Assembly (NCBI RefSeq): GCF_018691265.1
Contig: NW_024881301.1
Coordinates: forward strand, 10,739,752 to 10,803,751
Direction: 5' to 3'
DNA: 64,000 nt
Source of the DNA: Tyto alba
Lineage: Eukaryota > Chordata > Aves > Strigiformes > Tytonidae
Of the stretch, positions 26,101 to 37,071 are shown piece by piece. The notes under the pieces are model-generated. The model was given only the letters and a program-made list of their open reading frames with translations, did no database searches and was not told where the DNA came from. Made by a program: the position numbers and the translations under genes. Every line of letters begins with the position of its first letter. Position 1 is the first letter of the stretch.

Positions 26101-28807
26101 ACAGCTTCTTGGTGTGTGAAATTTGACACAAGTCTTAAAATTAGGCATATGCTCAAGTCTTCAAAGAATTTAAAATGAGAGAAGCAAAGAAGCATTTATG
26201 ACCCATGACAAAACTGCTGGCCAATGAGCTAAGGAGAGGAAAAGTCAGCTTTAAAATAAATGAAGAAATTTTCAAACTTGCAGAAAATACTATTTCATTA
26301 AATTCCTCAATAAATTCAGTTATAACATTTTGATAAGTGTAAACAATTGGATTAAGCTACATCCTTAATATAATGCTTAGAGAAGAGAACAAAGATATAT
26401 GAAATGTAAATATCAAAATCACCATTTTAACTTGCCATTGAACAGCTTAGATTGTTCAAGAACTGAGAATGGGAAACTATACTGAATTATACCAATACAA
26501 AATACAAACAACAAATACACAATGCCTCCTCCTAACTTGTCCCATACAGTCAAAAGGATGGGGATTTCATCATGCATGGCTAAAAATTAAACCATCTGGC
26601 CAAATAAGATAAATATATGAATTCCAAATTATGCTTGAATACATCAACTTTGTTACAAAATATTTTAAAACAGTAGAGTATCAAAACTTTAATTTAGTTT
26701 AGCAAGATTCACAGAGCATAATCCACATCCAATTGAAAAGCATCTATAATAGAACTTCCCTACTCCAGCAAAGTTTATCACGTACACCAAATCAGTGCTC
26801 CCTTCTGACAGCATTTAATCTGTCCTTGGAACAATGGGAGATCTACAAGTCATACAACTGGATAAAAGAAAAGCTAATTATTGAAGTGGAAAATTAAACC
26901 TATATTTCATATAAAAAATATTTACTAATGCTTTAAATGGGTAATTTTTAACTTTAATTAAAACATTTCTGTCTAACATACCTCTATTTATGACTGCAGT
27001 CATGAAATTTTCAAGTAAGAATTTCTGATATATTTCAGGTTTTTTTGCAGACCGAATGGTAAAACCCTAGCATAAACAAATTTACCTGTTGTGCTCTGTA
27101 AAAACTGTATCTTTTAACTGCTACTATGCGTATAGCTCTACATAACTTAGTCCAGTCAACAAGCCCAATTACCTTCAGACCTCTAACTCATCTGAAATAC
27201 AAAAGGGTATAGCTGCTTCTTCCGACTTCCCAAGTAGACAGTTGAACTCTTTTCCCTTACTTTATTTAAGATCAGGAATTCCAGAAACAACATTAGAATG
27301 TTTCTGTTTTGTGTTTTTTTTTTTTGTTGTTGTTGTTTTTTTGTTTTTTATGTTTTGTTTTGGTTTTTTAAATCAAGTCTCTCCAATAGAACCATTCAAT
27401 GCAGTCTTACGGCTTTTCAGGGCTATATGGTTTCACATACAGTGCTGAAAAGTTTAAGATTGAAACCTTATACCAGCATTACAAAGTTTATGTCTCAAAA
27501 TCCTGGTTTAAGCTCTATTTTACACTTTAAGAGCAAGAATATAGTGGCCATGATTGTTATAAATCTTACTGGAAAATCTGGATGATTTAGTAAAATATTA
27601 CTGGGTAAAATAACAAAATTAATAATAGCTCTAAAGCAAGGCATCTTATAAAAAGAAAATGTTCAAATGTCGTTACTTCAGATGGGGGAAAAAGTCTTCT
27701 TAAAAGTAAAGCACAGAAAACTACGAGAAATATCAAAGAACAGAACTTATTTCCAGGGAAGGACTCTTCACTAAAAGAAGGCAACTCTTAAAAAAGAATG
27801 CCTTCTGCAGCCTCATCTACACAACCAAAGCACTGCTTTTAAAATGCCTTAGTCTGAAGTACAAAATGGAAATGTGAAAATACCTACAATTTTTACATTC
27901 AGGCCTTCAAACAGATTCATATTTATACCTGGAAAGAAACCAAAATCAATCATTCTAAAAACTTCAAGTTTATCACAGAAGCCTAAGCTAGAAATCTAGA
28001 CAAAAGAAAAACTTTTTAACATAAAAACAGTCTAGCTGACATCACCTAATGAAATACAGAATCTATCCATATACTTTGGTTTATATTATTTGCAATAACT
28101 AAACAGACTGACGATTTTTACACAGAAAGTGATCTAAAATAGACCTGAATAAGTATACAGTGAATACTATCTAATTCTAATGCTTGTAAACATTAACCTA
28201 TGTTGCAAAAATATAATTTTTCATCCTTTTGAGGTTACAGTTTTACCCTTCAGTAAATTAAGTACCTATTGTCTTTTAAGACTTATTTTCTCCTTAACCT
28301 GAGCAATTTGTCACAATTCAAGGCTTTGTAGAATTGTTGGATGAGAGGCAAACAGGGTCAGATTAACATAAATAAAAAAGAAAGAAAACAAAACCCCCAC
28401 AACTTCAAACCTCATATTTTGTTCTCCCGAAAAAGCAGAAACAAAGCACACGTATCTCTCTCTTCAAAATCCTGCACGTCTACCACCAGTGGCTGTTGCA
28501 GAGGAGTTACATCAGGTCCTTTTTGTTGCTTGGCTGCTTCTTGCAAACACTTTGCAACCAGTGCCGTGTTTTTTCACCCTGTATTTAATGTGATGCCAAA
28601 GTTGGGCAAGTTCTGCTCCGCTCATTTTAAGTTTGGCTCTGTACTCCTGCCACTTGCCATGGATCAAATCTAATGAATTGGTTTGACAGCATAGGTTGAC
28701 CTAAAACTAACTCACTGGAGCACTGAGTTGCTTTGTAATAGGAACTCACTTGATTGGCTTATCCTAAAGCCACAAAAGCCATTAAATCTGAGGCAAACAA
28801 GATGGAG

Positions 28808-28941
28808 GAAACAGGTGCAAAAGGTAACAGCAAGAGAGGAAAGGAGAGAACAGGACTATCCCTTTTAGCAACAAGAAACAGGTGCAAAAGGTAACAGCAA
28901 GAGAGGAAAGGAGAGAACAGGACTATCCCTTTTAGCAACAA
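28808..28941. repeat. exact 67-bp tandem duplication
   Basis: Two adjacent copies, 28808-28874 and 28875-28941, identical over all 67 bases, each beginning gaaacaggtgcaaaagg and ending tttagcaacaa. The perfect identity points to a recent event or an assembly artefact. Confidence 0.95.
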
Positions 28942-31900
28942 TTCACAGTTTTACTATGGCAGATGAAACAGAAAGCTGCTCTTAGGTCAGCTCCACAATA
29001 GCCAAAGTCGATCTAAATGGGGGCTGCTCTTCCACTGACCCTAGCACTGAGGCAATCATGTGGGGCTGCTAAGGTTAATAAAAAACTGTCTCAAAACGGT
29101 TATTAGTTTTCAGGTGCTTCAGCTCTCCATTAAGTGGTTCAGTGAGACATTGCATGAGTGCTACTGCTGGCAAAAGAACAACAAATTGCAGCAACCACAA
29201 CTTTGGTTATCTTAAATCACCATGGATCAGATTCCTTGACTTTGTTTAGCTTTTTCCTTAACTTGAAAACAGGCAAACATCTCATGATTTAGCTGGGCCT
29301 TGGACATAAAGCCTAATGTCTGGGTGCATTACTTCTCTCTTTTTGCTATCACCTGGGATAGACAAATAGGCTTGAGTTAGAGTCCTAAACCTGTTCCTGT
29401 GCTCTAAGGAGAATAGATCATCTTTGGATCAAAGCTGTCAGCCATTAGTTTGTTAACAAAGTAGCACACACCATCCAGCATATTAATGAGTGATCGGAAC
29501 ATCAGCTGTCATAGTTCTATGCACAGTAAGTTCTACACAGAGAAACAGGTGAAATTCTTTTTAGCTTCACTGGAATCTCTCTACCTTGAAGTCTTCAAAA
29601 AGAAAGCATTCAACAAGAATAAAATAACATAACTTAGGAATTAGATTTGTCCAGACAAGACAAACTTTAAGGCGGTGGTTATATAAGACAGACCGACCTG
29701 TCACACATTTCAGTGCAGTTGAGATGAGAAGGTCCTGCTGATTCCTCTTTCTCTACCCTAACCCCTGCTCCTGCCTCATTACCTTCCTCACTTACCTTGC
29801 ATTGACACAGAAGTTCACCACACACCTCTGCGAGCAGGAAAGGAGAGGAGAAGGAGTAAGACTCACCCTTTCAGCAGAATTAAGCTTTATCATACAAGGT
29901 CTACTTTCCTATGCCTTTAGAAAATCATATTCTCAAATACAAGATTTATAGCAGAACAGAAACAAATAAAGTTTGTTCTGAAATAAAGAGTAACATTCCA
30001 TTGTAAATTAACTTTTCATACAGAAGCCACTTTCTATTCACTTTACATCTCTGTAAAACAAACAGATCAAACCCTATTGCCATCTAAGAAAACATTCCTT
30101 AATGTTCAAAGCAGATCTCATGCAAACTTCAGTTATTTTGTAACAGGAAATGGGGAATGATAATGGGCTTATTTGGGATACAAAGAAGATGGATACCCTA
30201 GTGTAAATGAAAAAGGGTTAAATACTGCTTATATATAGACAGTCAGTATAACTCGATATTTCTAGTGTAAGATCTGTATGAACAGATACTTCATGGTTTT
30301 CATACCCAGGAAAACCAAATCTATACACTGATTCTCATGTTGGATGTTAAGGTAATGAAAACAAATCAACAAACTACCATCTGAGGCTACTGACTTCTTA
30401 AGCAAGTGAAAACATGTTCTAAATATAACATACCCTAAATGCATTAAATAAAAATTTGCATGTAATTTGTATTAGTTTAATAAATGCACCATTTAGAACA
30501 TTTTTTCACGGTATATTCTTGCTTTTACTCCAACTCTTCTCCCTAACTTTGCCCATGCAACCTTGAACCCAACAGAAACATGTAAAAAAGCTTTGATAGT
30601 ATGCAGAACAGAACCAACTAATATCTTTAAAGACATAGTCCTGAAAACTCTACTCTGTAAACCCCGGTTATGCTGATGGTGAGTAAAAAACAGCCATAAA
30701 TCATCTGCAGAGAACTGATGACTTCCACTGAAAAGGAACTCCTGCCTGAAGATACACAGGAACCTGTGCCAGTACCGTTTCCAACTTCTAGAGTAAACGA
30801 GCTTTTGATCTCAGAGTGGAGTTCTACCATTCTACACCCTCTTGTGTGAGCAATCTGCAATGCCACTACAGTGGTTTGTTCCTGTAAGCACTGCTTGTGG
30901 TACCTTTGACCCTGAAAAAAATGGGTCCTTATTACTGAAGGATGAAAACCTATAATATTTTTGTCTTTAAAAATATTCTGAAGATTGAGCTTCTCTGCAG
31001 CTAAATTGCTTGCAGATGCAGATTACTCATATTACAAGTATAAATAGGCCATTGGGAAGAGGTCAGAAAACTACAAATGCAAGTACGGTGGGATATATGC
31101 TTTGTTGTTGTGGTGGTTAACAGAATGGTGTCTGTTAACAGAATGGGTTTACAACAGAAAATACATTTTTCTAAAACAGAATAGTGCTTTGATGTGTTGG
31201 TGGAAAAAAGTTGAAATTATCTATTTTCATAATTCTCATGATTTTACGATTTCATAAAGACAATCTATATTCAATGCAGTATTCCCATTCATTTCTTTTA
31301 CTTCTGCATTAAAATACAGCTTTAAATCTATTTATATGCATAATAAGTAATATCTAGTTATTGTCTTATATACTTATTCAGAATGGCTCAGTATTATTAA
31401 AAAGAAAATACATTTTGAATTTTCATTCATTAAGAATTTCAATTTCGTGTTAGTACCACTCATTTTATAAATTTGTGTTCTTTCAAGAACTACAGACTAT
31501 TTAAAAAAAAAAATAAATATATACATATATATGTATACAGGAAGGAATATGAGATACAAGTATCCAGAAGTTTTGCTTTTTCCATGTTTTTTGATATCTG
31601 TATGCCATACAGGTCAGACACGGAACAACTTTATTCATATGGTCTACATGTGTTTCGAATTTCTCCATAAAAAATTACTTAGCTACAGATTGTTAAAAAA
31701 AAACAATAAGACCTCAAAAGTCTAATTCTATTTTAAAGAGCTGTCAACATGATAGCTCTAGTTCTCCTCACATTGGAGCCGCTGAAGTTCATAAAGTTTC
31801 AGAGTTCTATAAATATCAAAAGGAGTGGGGCAAAAAATATAAAGGGACAGGGGAGAGAAATACATTGAAAAACATATCAATATTTTATAAATCACTATTT

Positions 31901-34011
31901 TTAGCTATCACATTATTTCAGATTTCTTGTATTACATTTAAAAATCATTCCTGAGAAGAGATGTCTCGACTCTTGTGACACATATTTAACAAAGTCTATT
32001 AATGGAAGTCCTCCATCTGTTCTGAAATTAATAAGAATGTTATTATAATTGTTTCATATCTATACGGAGACAAATGACAGACCAACTGCTGTAATGGAAT
32101 TTTTAATGAAACATGCACGATTCTGGCTGATTGGGCTACTGTGATCTGCGGACTAACTGTTTGAAAAAGATGAAAATTCCTTACATCTGTCTTTACCTTC
32201 TAGGTAGCATTAACCTGTTCTGTACCAACCTGTAAATGCTTACATTCAGGAAAGTCATATGTTGTTAGCAGTAGATGTACTTTGTTTCAGATGTGCTCTG
32301 TCTCTTCTGTAGGACAGAGGTGTCTAAATTGATAAAAGTCTTAATAATAGATAATCTGTCCCTAAAAATACACTCTAAGCTTAAGATAGACTTTCTGATA
32401 TCACCTGATATTTTATATCTCACCCAACTCTTAATTTAAATATCCTTATTCACTGGAATTATTAAGACAATCTCTAGAAAATTAGGGTCTGATCTTAAAA
32501 AGAACTCCAGCTTGGATACCTAAAATGGCAAGATTTTAAGGACTATTTACTGTTCTGTAGTTTATATGAAGAAATAGAAGCTGAACTCCTCAAACTTTTG
32601 CTACTAAAGTCAGTATGAGGCATTTTCTTTCATACAACAACCTTTAAAACTCTGATCTCCAGGTCTAAACCTTTTTAAAAGATTAAAGCAGAAAAATGAA
32701 AACACAAGTAAAAAATAAGGTAAGTTCACATCCTTAAAACAGACAGCAGTAGTAGAAATCGCCAATAAAATTCTCAACTTCACAAAAACAAGTGAGCTTT
32801 TGCCTTATTGATCAATATTGTCATTGTTGGTCTCACAAACGTACATCAGTCTTCTGACTCTTAAACAGCTAAAAATTAGTAAGAGGCCAAGGTCCCTTTC
32901 CAAATCTTCGACATGGGAGCAATTCCACTGGCTTCACTGCATTTGTTTGTATGACAGACTGTTAAGACCAAGTCTTATGTAACGTGTTTATGCCTGTCCT
33001 AAGAACATGCAACAGTAACATTTGTTCCTGCCCCTGCACACTTTCCTATTAGAGTACGTACAATAACAATCTGTTCCAGTTTTAAAAAGCTACAATCATG
33101 CAACCCTCATAGCTGTAACCCCATATAACTCTTACATCTGTAAGCTTTAACAGCAGAATTTACTCTCATGTGCAATATTAATCGCACTTTCAGTTGTGTG
33201 TCCTTTAATGCAAGCCTGCTTTTCTGTAACAATTTCAAATTCACAGCCTGACTGCTTGTGCCTGAATGTCAGAGGGCAATTTGCTTTAACTGTAAGCCTT
33301 GAGCTCTGCCTTTCCATTCAAGTGCCTGCTGTCCCAGTGAGCTCCACTTACTGCTTTCCAAAAAAAACGAGGCTCTTCTTGAAAGGTTATTTAGCTTATC
33401 CCTCAGCTTCAAGGCAGAATTAACTATATTTAAACCATTCCTAACAGATGTTTGTCTAACCCACTGTTGACTATCACCGCTAGTCAACTATCACTGATAT
33501 TGCAGTGCCTCCCCAGACAGTCTGCTGTAATAATTATTCAATCCTTAAAAAGTTTTTTCTAATGCCCAATATGAACGTTCACGGCTATAATTTCAGGTCA
33601 TCACTTCTTGCACTCTTCATAGGAGACCTAGAGAAAAATTACTTTCATCTTTTACACTTGTGAACTCTTATCAACTCCAATTTTATCATCTAAGAAAAGG
33701 TGAACACAGCTTCAGATAAGAAAACATAGCAAGACTAATATATTTAGAAAAAAAACGTAGATCCCATTTGGGACCTACTATCTTTATATCTATGATCATA
33801 TACAGTAAAACATTTTAACAATGGTCATTTATCATGTTCCTCAAGAGAACCAATAAAATGCAATGAATACACATCCTCTGATGTTGCACAGATACAAAAT
33901 GTATAGTTTGTTTACAAACTAATATTACTGAATGTAAAATGAAGCAACATTTTAAAAAAATATATTGGTAAAGGTCCAAGGTTTACATTTTCTAAAATAT
34001 TAAGTTCATGT

Positions 34012-34017
34012 TTTATT
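34012..34017 (-). terminator. candidate ZBTB14 polyadenylation signal
   Basis: Read on the minus strand this is AATAAA, about 1.7 kb downstream of the ZBTB14 stop, and the nearest canonical hexamer I found. A 3' UTR of this order would be plausible, but no transcript data are available and the hexamer could be chance. Confidence 0.25.
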
Positions 34018-35727
34018 TACAGACCAGCCTTCAAACAATTATTGGCATTTTAAGATAACTGCTTAATCAGATGAGTACATGAATAAAATGAAGCTGTAAA
34101 AAAACCCAACCAAACAAAAAAAACAGTAATCAAAGTTCCAAATAACAGTTCCAAAACCACTATTTTCAATTTCTATTTAGAAAAGCAGGATGCGATCTAC
34201 CACACAGTAACTTACCAGAAACTGGTGTAACACTTTCATATGCTATAGGTATTGCAAGTTACCAAAGTTATCCAGCCACGTGCCCAAGAGTGTGTTTTTC
34301 TGCCTGTTCCAACTTCAAATGAAGTTTTGACAACAGTTGTATTATTTACAAATTTAAAATAAAGGCTCAATATCCCTTTGGATTACATTACCACTGCTTT
34401 TGTGTCTTCTCTTGTTGTCTACACATAACAGACTGCAATCCAAAGACAACTTTCTTTGTTAACTCTGTAATTTAACAGTTAAATTAGCAGCAGCTACCTC
34501 AGCTTGTCTGAAAAAAAAACAAAAACAAAAACAAAAATCTCAACAGGCAACTCTAAGTAACATACTCTTAGTGAACACTGATTCTGGATCAATTATGACT
34601 GAAGTCACTCACTGAAGTCTCTCTCTTGCCGAGAAGTGGCGGAAGCTTTTAAACTTGAGCAGGACCTATTAGCTGGTACAGCCAGCCATGGCACAAACCC
34701 CAGGCTGAACACGGCCCGTGGCTGTGCTCTGCAACTCCGGAGGGCTAGCAGAGACACCCGGCCACTCGCCAGTGCAGCCAATCCTCCTGTGCTGCCAGAA
34801 ACACGGCTTTGCCTTAACTGTGCTAAGGTTAGGTGAACTGATGGCTGCATAATAAAAGCTACAGCCTCAGGCTGTATTAGCTTTAATTTCTGCTGGGTCT
34901 GAGTGAGAAACCCCCCTCCTTCTCCATGCTGCGCCCTTGTTCCTCTGCGGCTCTGTCCCACCTCCGGGGCCTGTGTAAGAGCGAGCATGGACACAAAGAG
35001 GCAGGCTCTTTTCCCCACAGAAGGGATGGGTGAATGCCACAACACTTCTGCTCTGCCAGCCAGGACCACTGCGAATAATGCAGTTTTTTTCAGGAAAGCA
35101 ATTATTTCATCAAACTTGCCACCTTGATTAAAATAAGAGGGTATCTGAGGGAATGGAATAAGCAATTTAATTTTGATCAGCATCCCCCCCTTACGCTCTA
35201 TTGTACCACCCCCTAGCACCTACATTTCGTGAAAAAAGGAGGAATTAAAAAGCTCAGAGAATCAATGTCTGTTTCTCAAAAATTATAGGTATAACACCTT
35301 CACAATTATGAAAACCAAGTATTTCCTTTCCATGTTTGTTACTTTGAGATCTCAGCATTTTCAAATATAATTCACTGATTTCAATGTCTACATCGTGTGC
35401 AGTACTCCATACTGGATAAAACAAAACATCAGCCGGTGATGATCCCTGTTTTATAGAGAACTTGATCATATTCTCAAATTAAATTGGGTATTAGTGCATT
35501 ATACTGCTAATGACAACAAAACTATTTCAAATTCTAAGAATACCCATCTCTGAAATATTTTAAAATACCTAACCAAGCAATGCCATGGGTATGTAGTATT
35601 CCTATGTAGCATTCAAATCCTCTAAAAATATGTCTTCTTGAAAAGATAATTCTCAGTCCAAACATATACCAATGACAGATTTTGTTCAATTTAATTTCTT
35701 ATATTACTTCTGATAAAGTTTCTGCTT
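34018..35727 (-). other. ZBTB14: presumed ZBTB14 3' UTR
   Basis: Noncoding stretch between the ZBTB14 stop and a candidate poly-A signal. It includes a more GC-rich patch at about 34620-35010 with a 204-residue minus-strand open frame (34605-35219). That frame shows no recognisable domain; it is described as a finding. Confidence 0.4.
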
Positions 35728-37056
35728 TTAACTACAAGCAATAGTTTCTAATTGCTGCTCTGCTTCAGCAGCCATAGCTGCTGCCTGTAACTGTTCTGTT
35801 TCACTCTGGATGGAATTGGCTGTAGGAACTTGTTTTCGTTCACTGTGCATATTGTTTTCATGCCTTTTTAGATCAGATGCTTTAGCAAATGCTTTAGTGC
35901 AGGAACTGCAGACAAAAGGTTTCTCTCCTCGGTGTCTTCTTTCATGGTCTTTGAGGTGAGACTTGTGCTTGAAAGCTTTATCACACATATGGCATGCAAA
36001 TGGCCTCTCATTACTGTGAACTCTTTCGTGCTTTTTTAGATCTGGTGCACGAATAAAAGACTTTCCACATACCTCGCAACTGTAAGGCTTGTAACCTGTG
36101 TGTATTTTCAGATGTTCTTTCAAATGAGCTTGCGTGGTAAAGCCCTTTGTACACATTTCACAAACAAATGGTCTATCAGCAGTGTGTAGCTTTTCATGTT
36201 TTCTCAATCGCGCTTCATCAGAAAAGGTCTTACCACAAGCCTGACATACGATGTGTTCCCTGTGACCGTAAAGCAAATACTCAAACTTCATATCCCCAGC
36301 TGCTGTGGTCCAGCCTGGTGTCTGCTCATCTTTCACTTCACTTATGCCATCATTAAATGTCAAAGCCTGAGGGGTCTGAGATCCTAAGTCTTTTGATTCG
36401 GTTGTTTCCATCGGCTCTACTTCTTGGCCGTAGCAGTTTACTTTTCGAACCTCCTCACTTCCTAGCTCTTTCAGAATCGCCTCTTGCACTCTCAGGGTAG
36501 TGGTAGGTGATTTTCCATCTTCCTGACTTGGGGGAGTTCCTTCCACCGTCACATCTGATGGACTATCATCATGATCTCCAATTTCCTCCACCTCATCATC
36601 TTGGGTATCATTTGGTTCCCCCATAGGACGGTTTATTTTTAGGCAGTACTTGCTCTTGGACTGTGTGTTCTCTTCAGGACTAGATACATCACGTTTTTGA
36701 GAGCAGAGTTTATCCAGAAATCGAATACCAAGAATCTGGCCCGAAGACATCATCAAATTTACATCCTCTTTCTTAACAGAAATCTTTGCAGTATACATGT
36801 AATTGAGAACTTCCTCAAAAATATCAGAACGAAGAAAATCTATTTCTATTACTGATGAACTATCAACTTCCAGTTTTTTGAAAAGCTTTTTGAAGTAGGT
36901 ACTGCAGGCAGCAAGCACGCACCTGTGTGCTCTGAATTTAACATCTTCAACCACGATCGCTATGTCACAAAATTCTCCTTCCAAACGCTGTTCATTTAAT
37001 GTTTTCAGAAACACAGTTTTGTGATCGTCGTCATTATATTTAATGGTTTCAGACAT
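35728..37056 (-). CDS. ZBTB14: ZBTB14 (ZF5), BTB/POZ and C2H2 zinc-finger transcription factor
   Basis: A single coding exon of 442 residues from MSETIK to a C-terminal ETIACS; human ZBTB14 is 449 with a MEFFIS extension. The BTB/POZ dimerisation domain covers about residues 15-120 (FCDI at 29-32, HRCVLAACSTYF at 44-55). An acidic linker (about 151-164) follows. Five C2H2 fingers lie at C271-H291, C299-H319, C327-H347, C355-H375 and C383-H404, with linkers such as HRGEKPF; all ligands are present and finger 5 ends in HX4H. Family knowledge: a nuclear protein binding GC-rich sites, a repressor of MYC and some other promoters and an activator of others. I start at 37056 because the frame upstream (MKKLFRVILQ) precedes the splice acceptor at 37072/37071 and is intron; the ATG has A at -3. 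Confidence 0.95.
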   Translation of the reverse strand: MSETIKYNDDDHKTVFLKTLNEQRLEGEFCDIAIVVEDVKFRAHRCVLAACSTYFKKLFKKLEVDSSSVIEIDFLRSDIFEEVLNYMYTAKISVKKEDVNLMMSSGQILGIRFLDKLCSQKRDVSSPEENTQSKSKYCLKINRPMGEPNDTQDDEVEEIGDHDDSPSDVTVEGTPPSQEDGKSPTTTLRVQEAILKELGSEEVRKVNCYGQEVEPMETTESKDLGSQTPQALTFNDGISEVKDEQTPGWTTAAGDMKFEYLLYGHREHIVCQACGKTFSDEARLRKHEKLHTADRPFVCEMCTKGFTTQAHLKEHLKIHTGYKPYSCEVCGKSFIRAPDLKKHERVHSNERPFACHMCDKAFKHKSHLKDHERRHRGEKPFVCSSCTKAFAKASDLKRHENNMHSERKQVPTANSIQSETEQLQAAAMAAEAEQQLETIACS

Positions 37057-37071
37057 ACTGATGAAAAACTC
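37057..37071 (-). other. ZBTB14: ZBTB14 coding-exon 5' end with splice acceptor
   Basis: On the minus strand the sequence reads ttattttacag|GAGTTTTTCATCAGT followed by the ATG. The AG at 37073-37072 after a T-rich run is a good acceptor. The 15 bases would encode EFFIS in frame, the same as human residues 2-6. An upstream exon ending in ATG could therefore give the human-type MEFFIS start; otherwise these bases are 5' UTR. Confidence 0.8.

Larger units (their letters stand above)
21871..33989. other. intergenic DNA between AKAIN1 and ZBTB14
   Basis: AT-rich noncoding sequence. It holds an A25 run (23127-23151), a T-rich tract (about 27311-27366) and an exact 67-bp tandem duplication (28808-28941). 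I saw no coding exon, RNA gene or intact transposon. In human a long noncoding RNA (LINC00667) lies in the corresponding interval, but I cannot identify a counterpart here. Confidence 0.6.
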
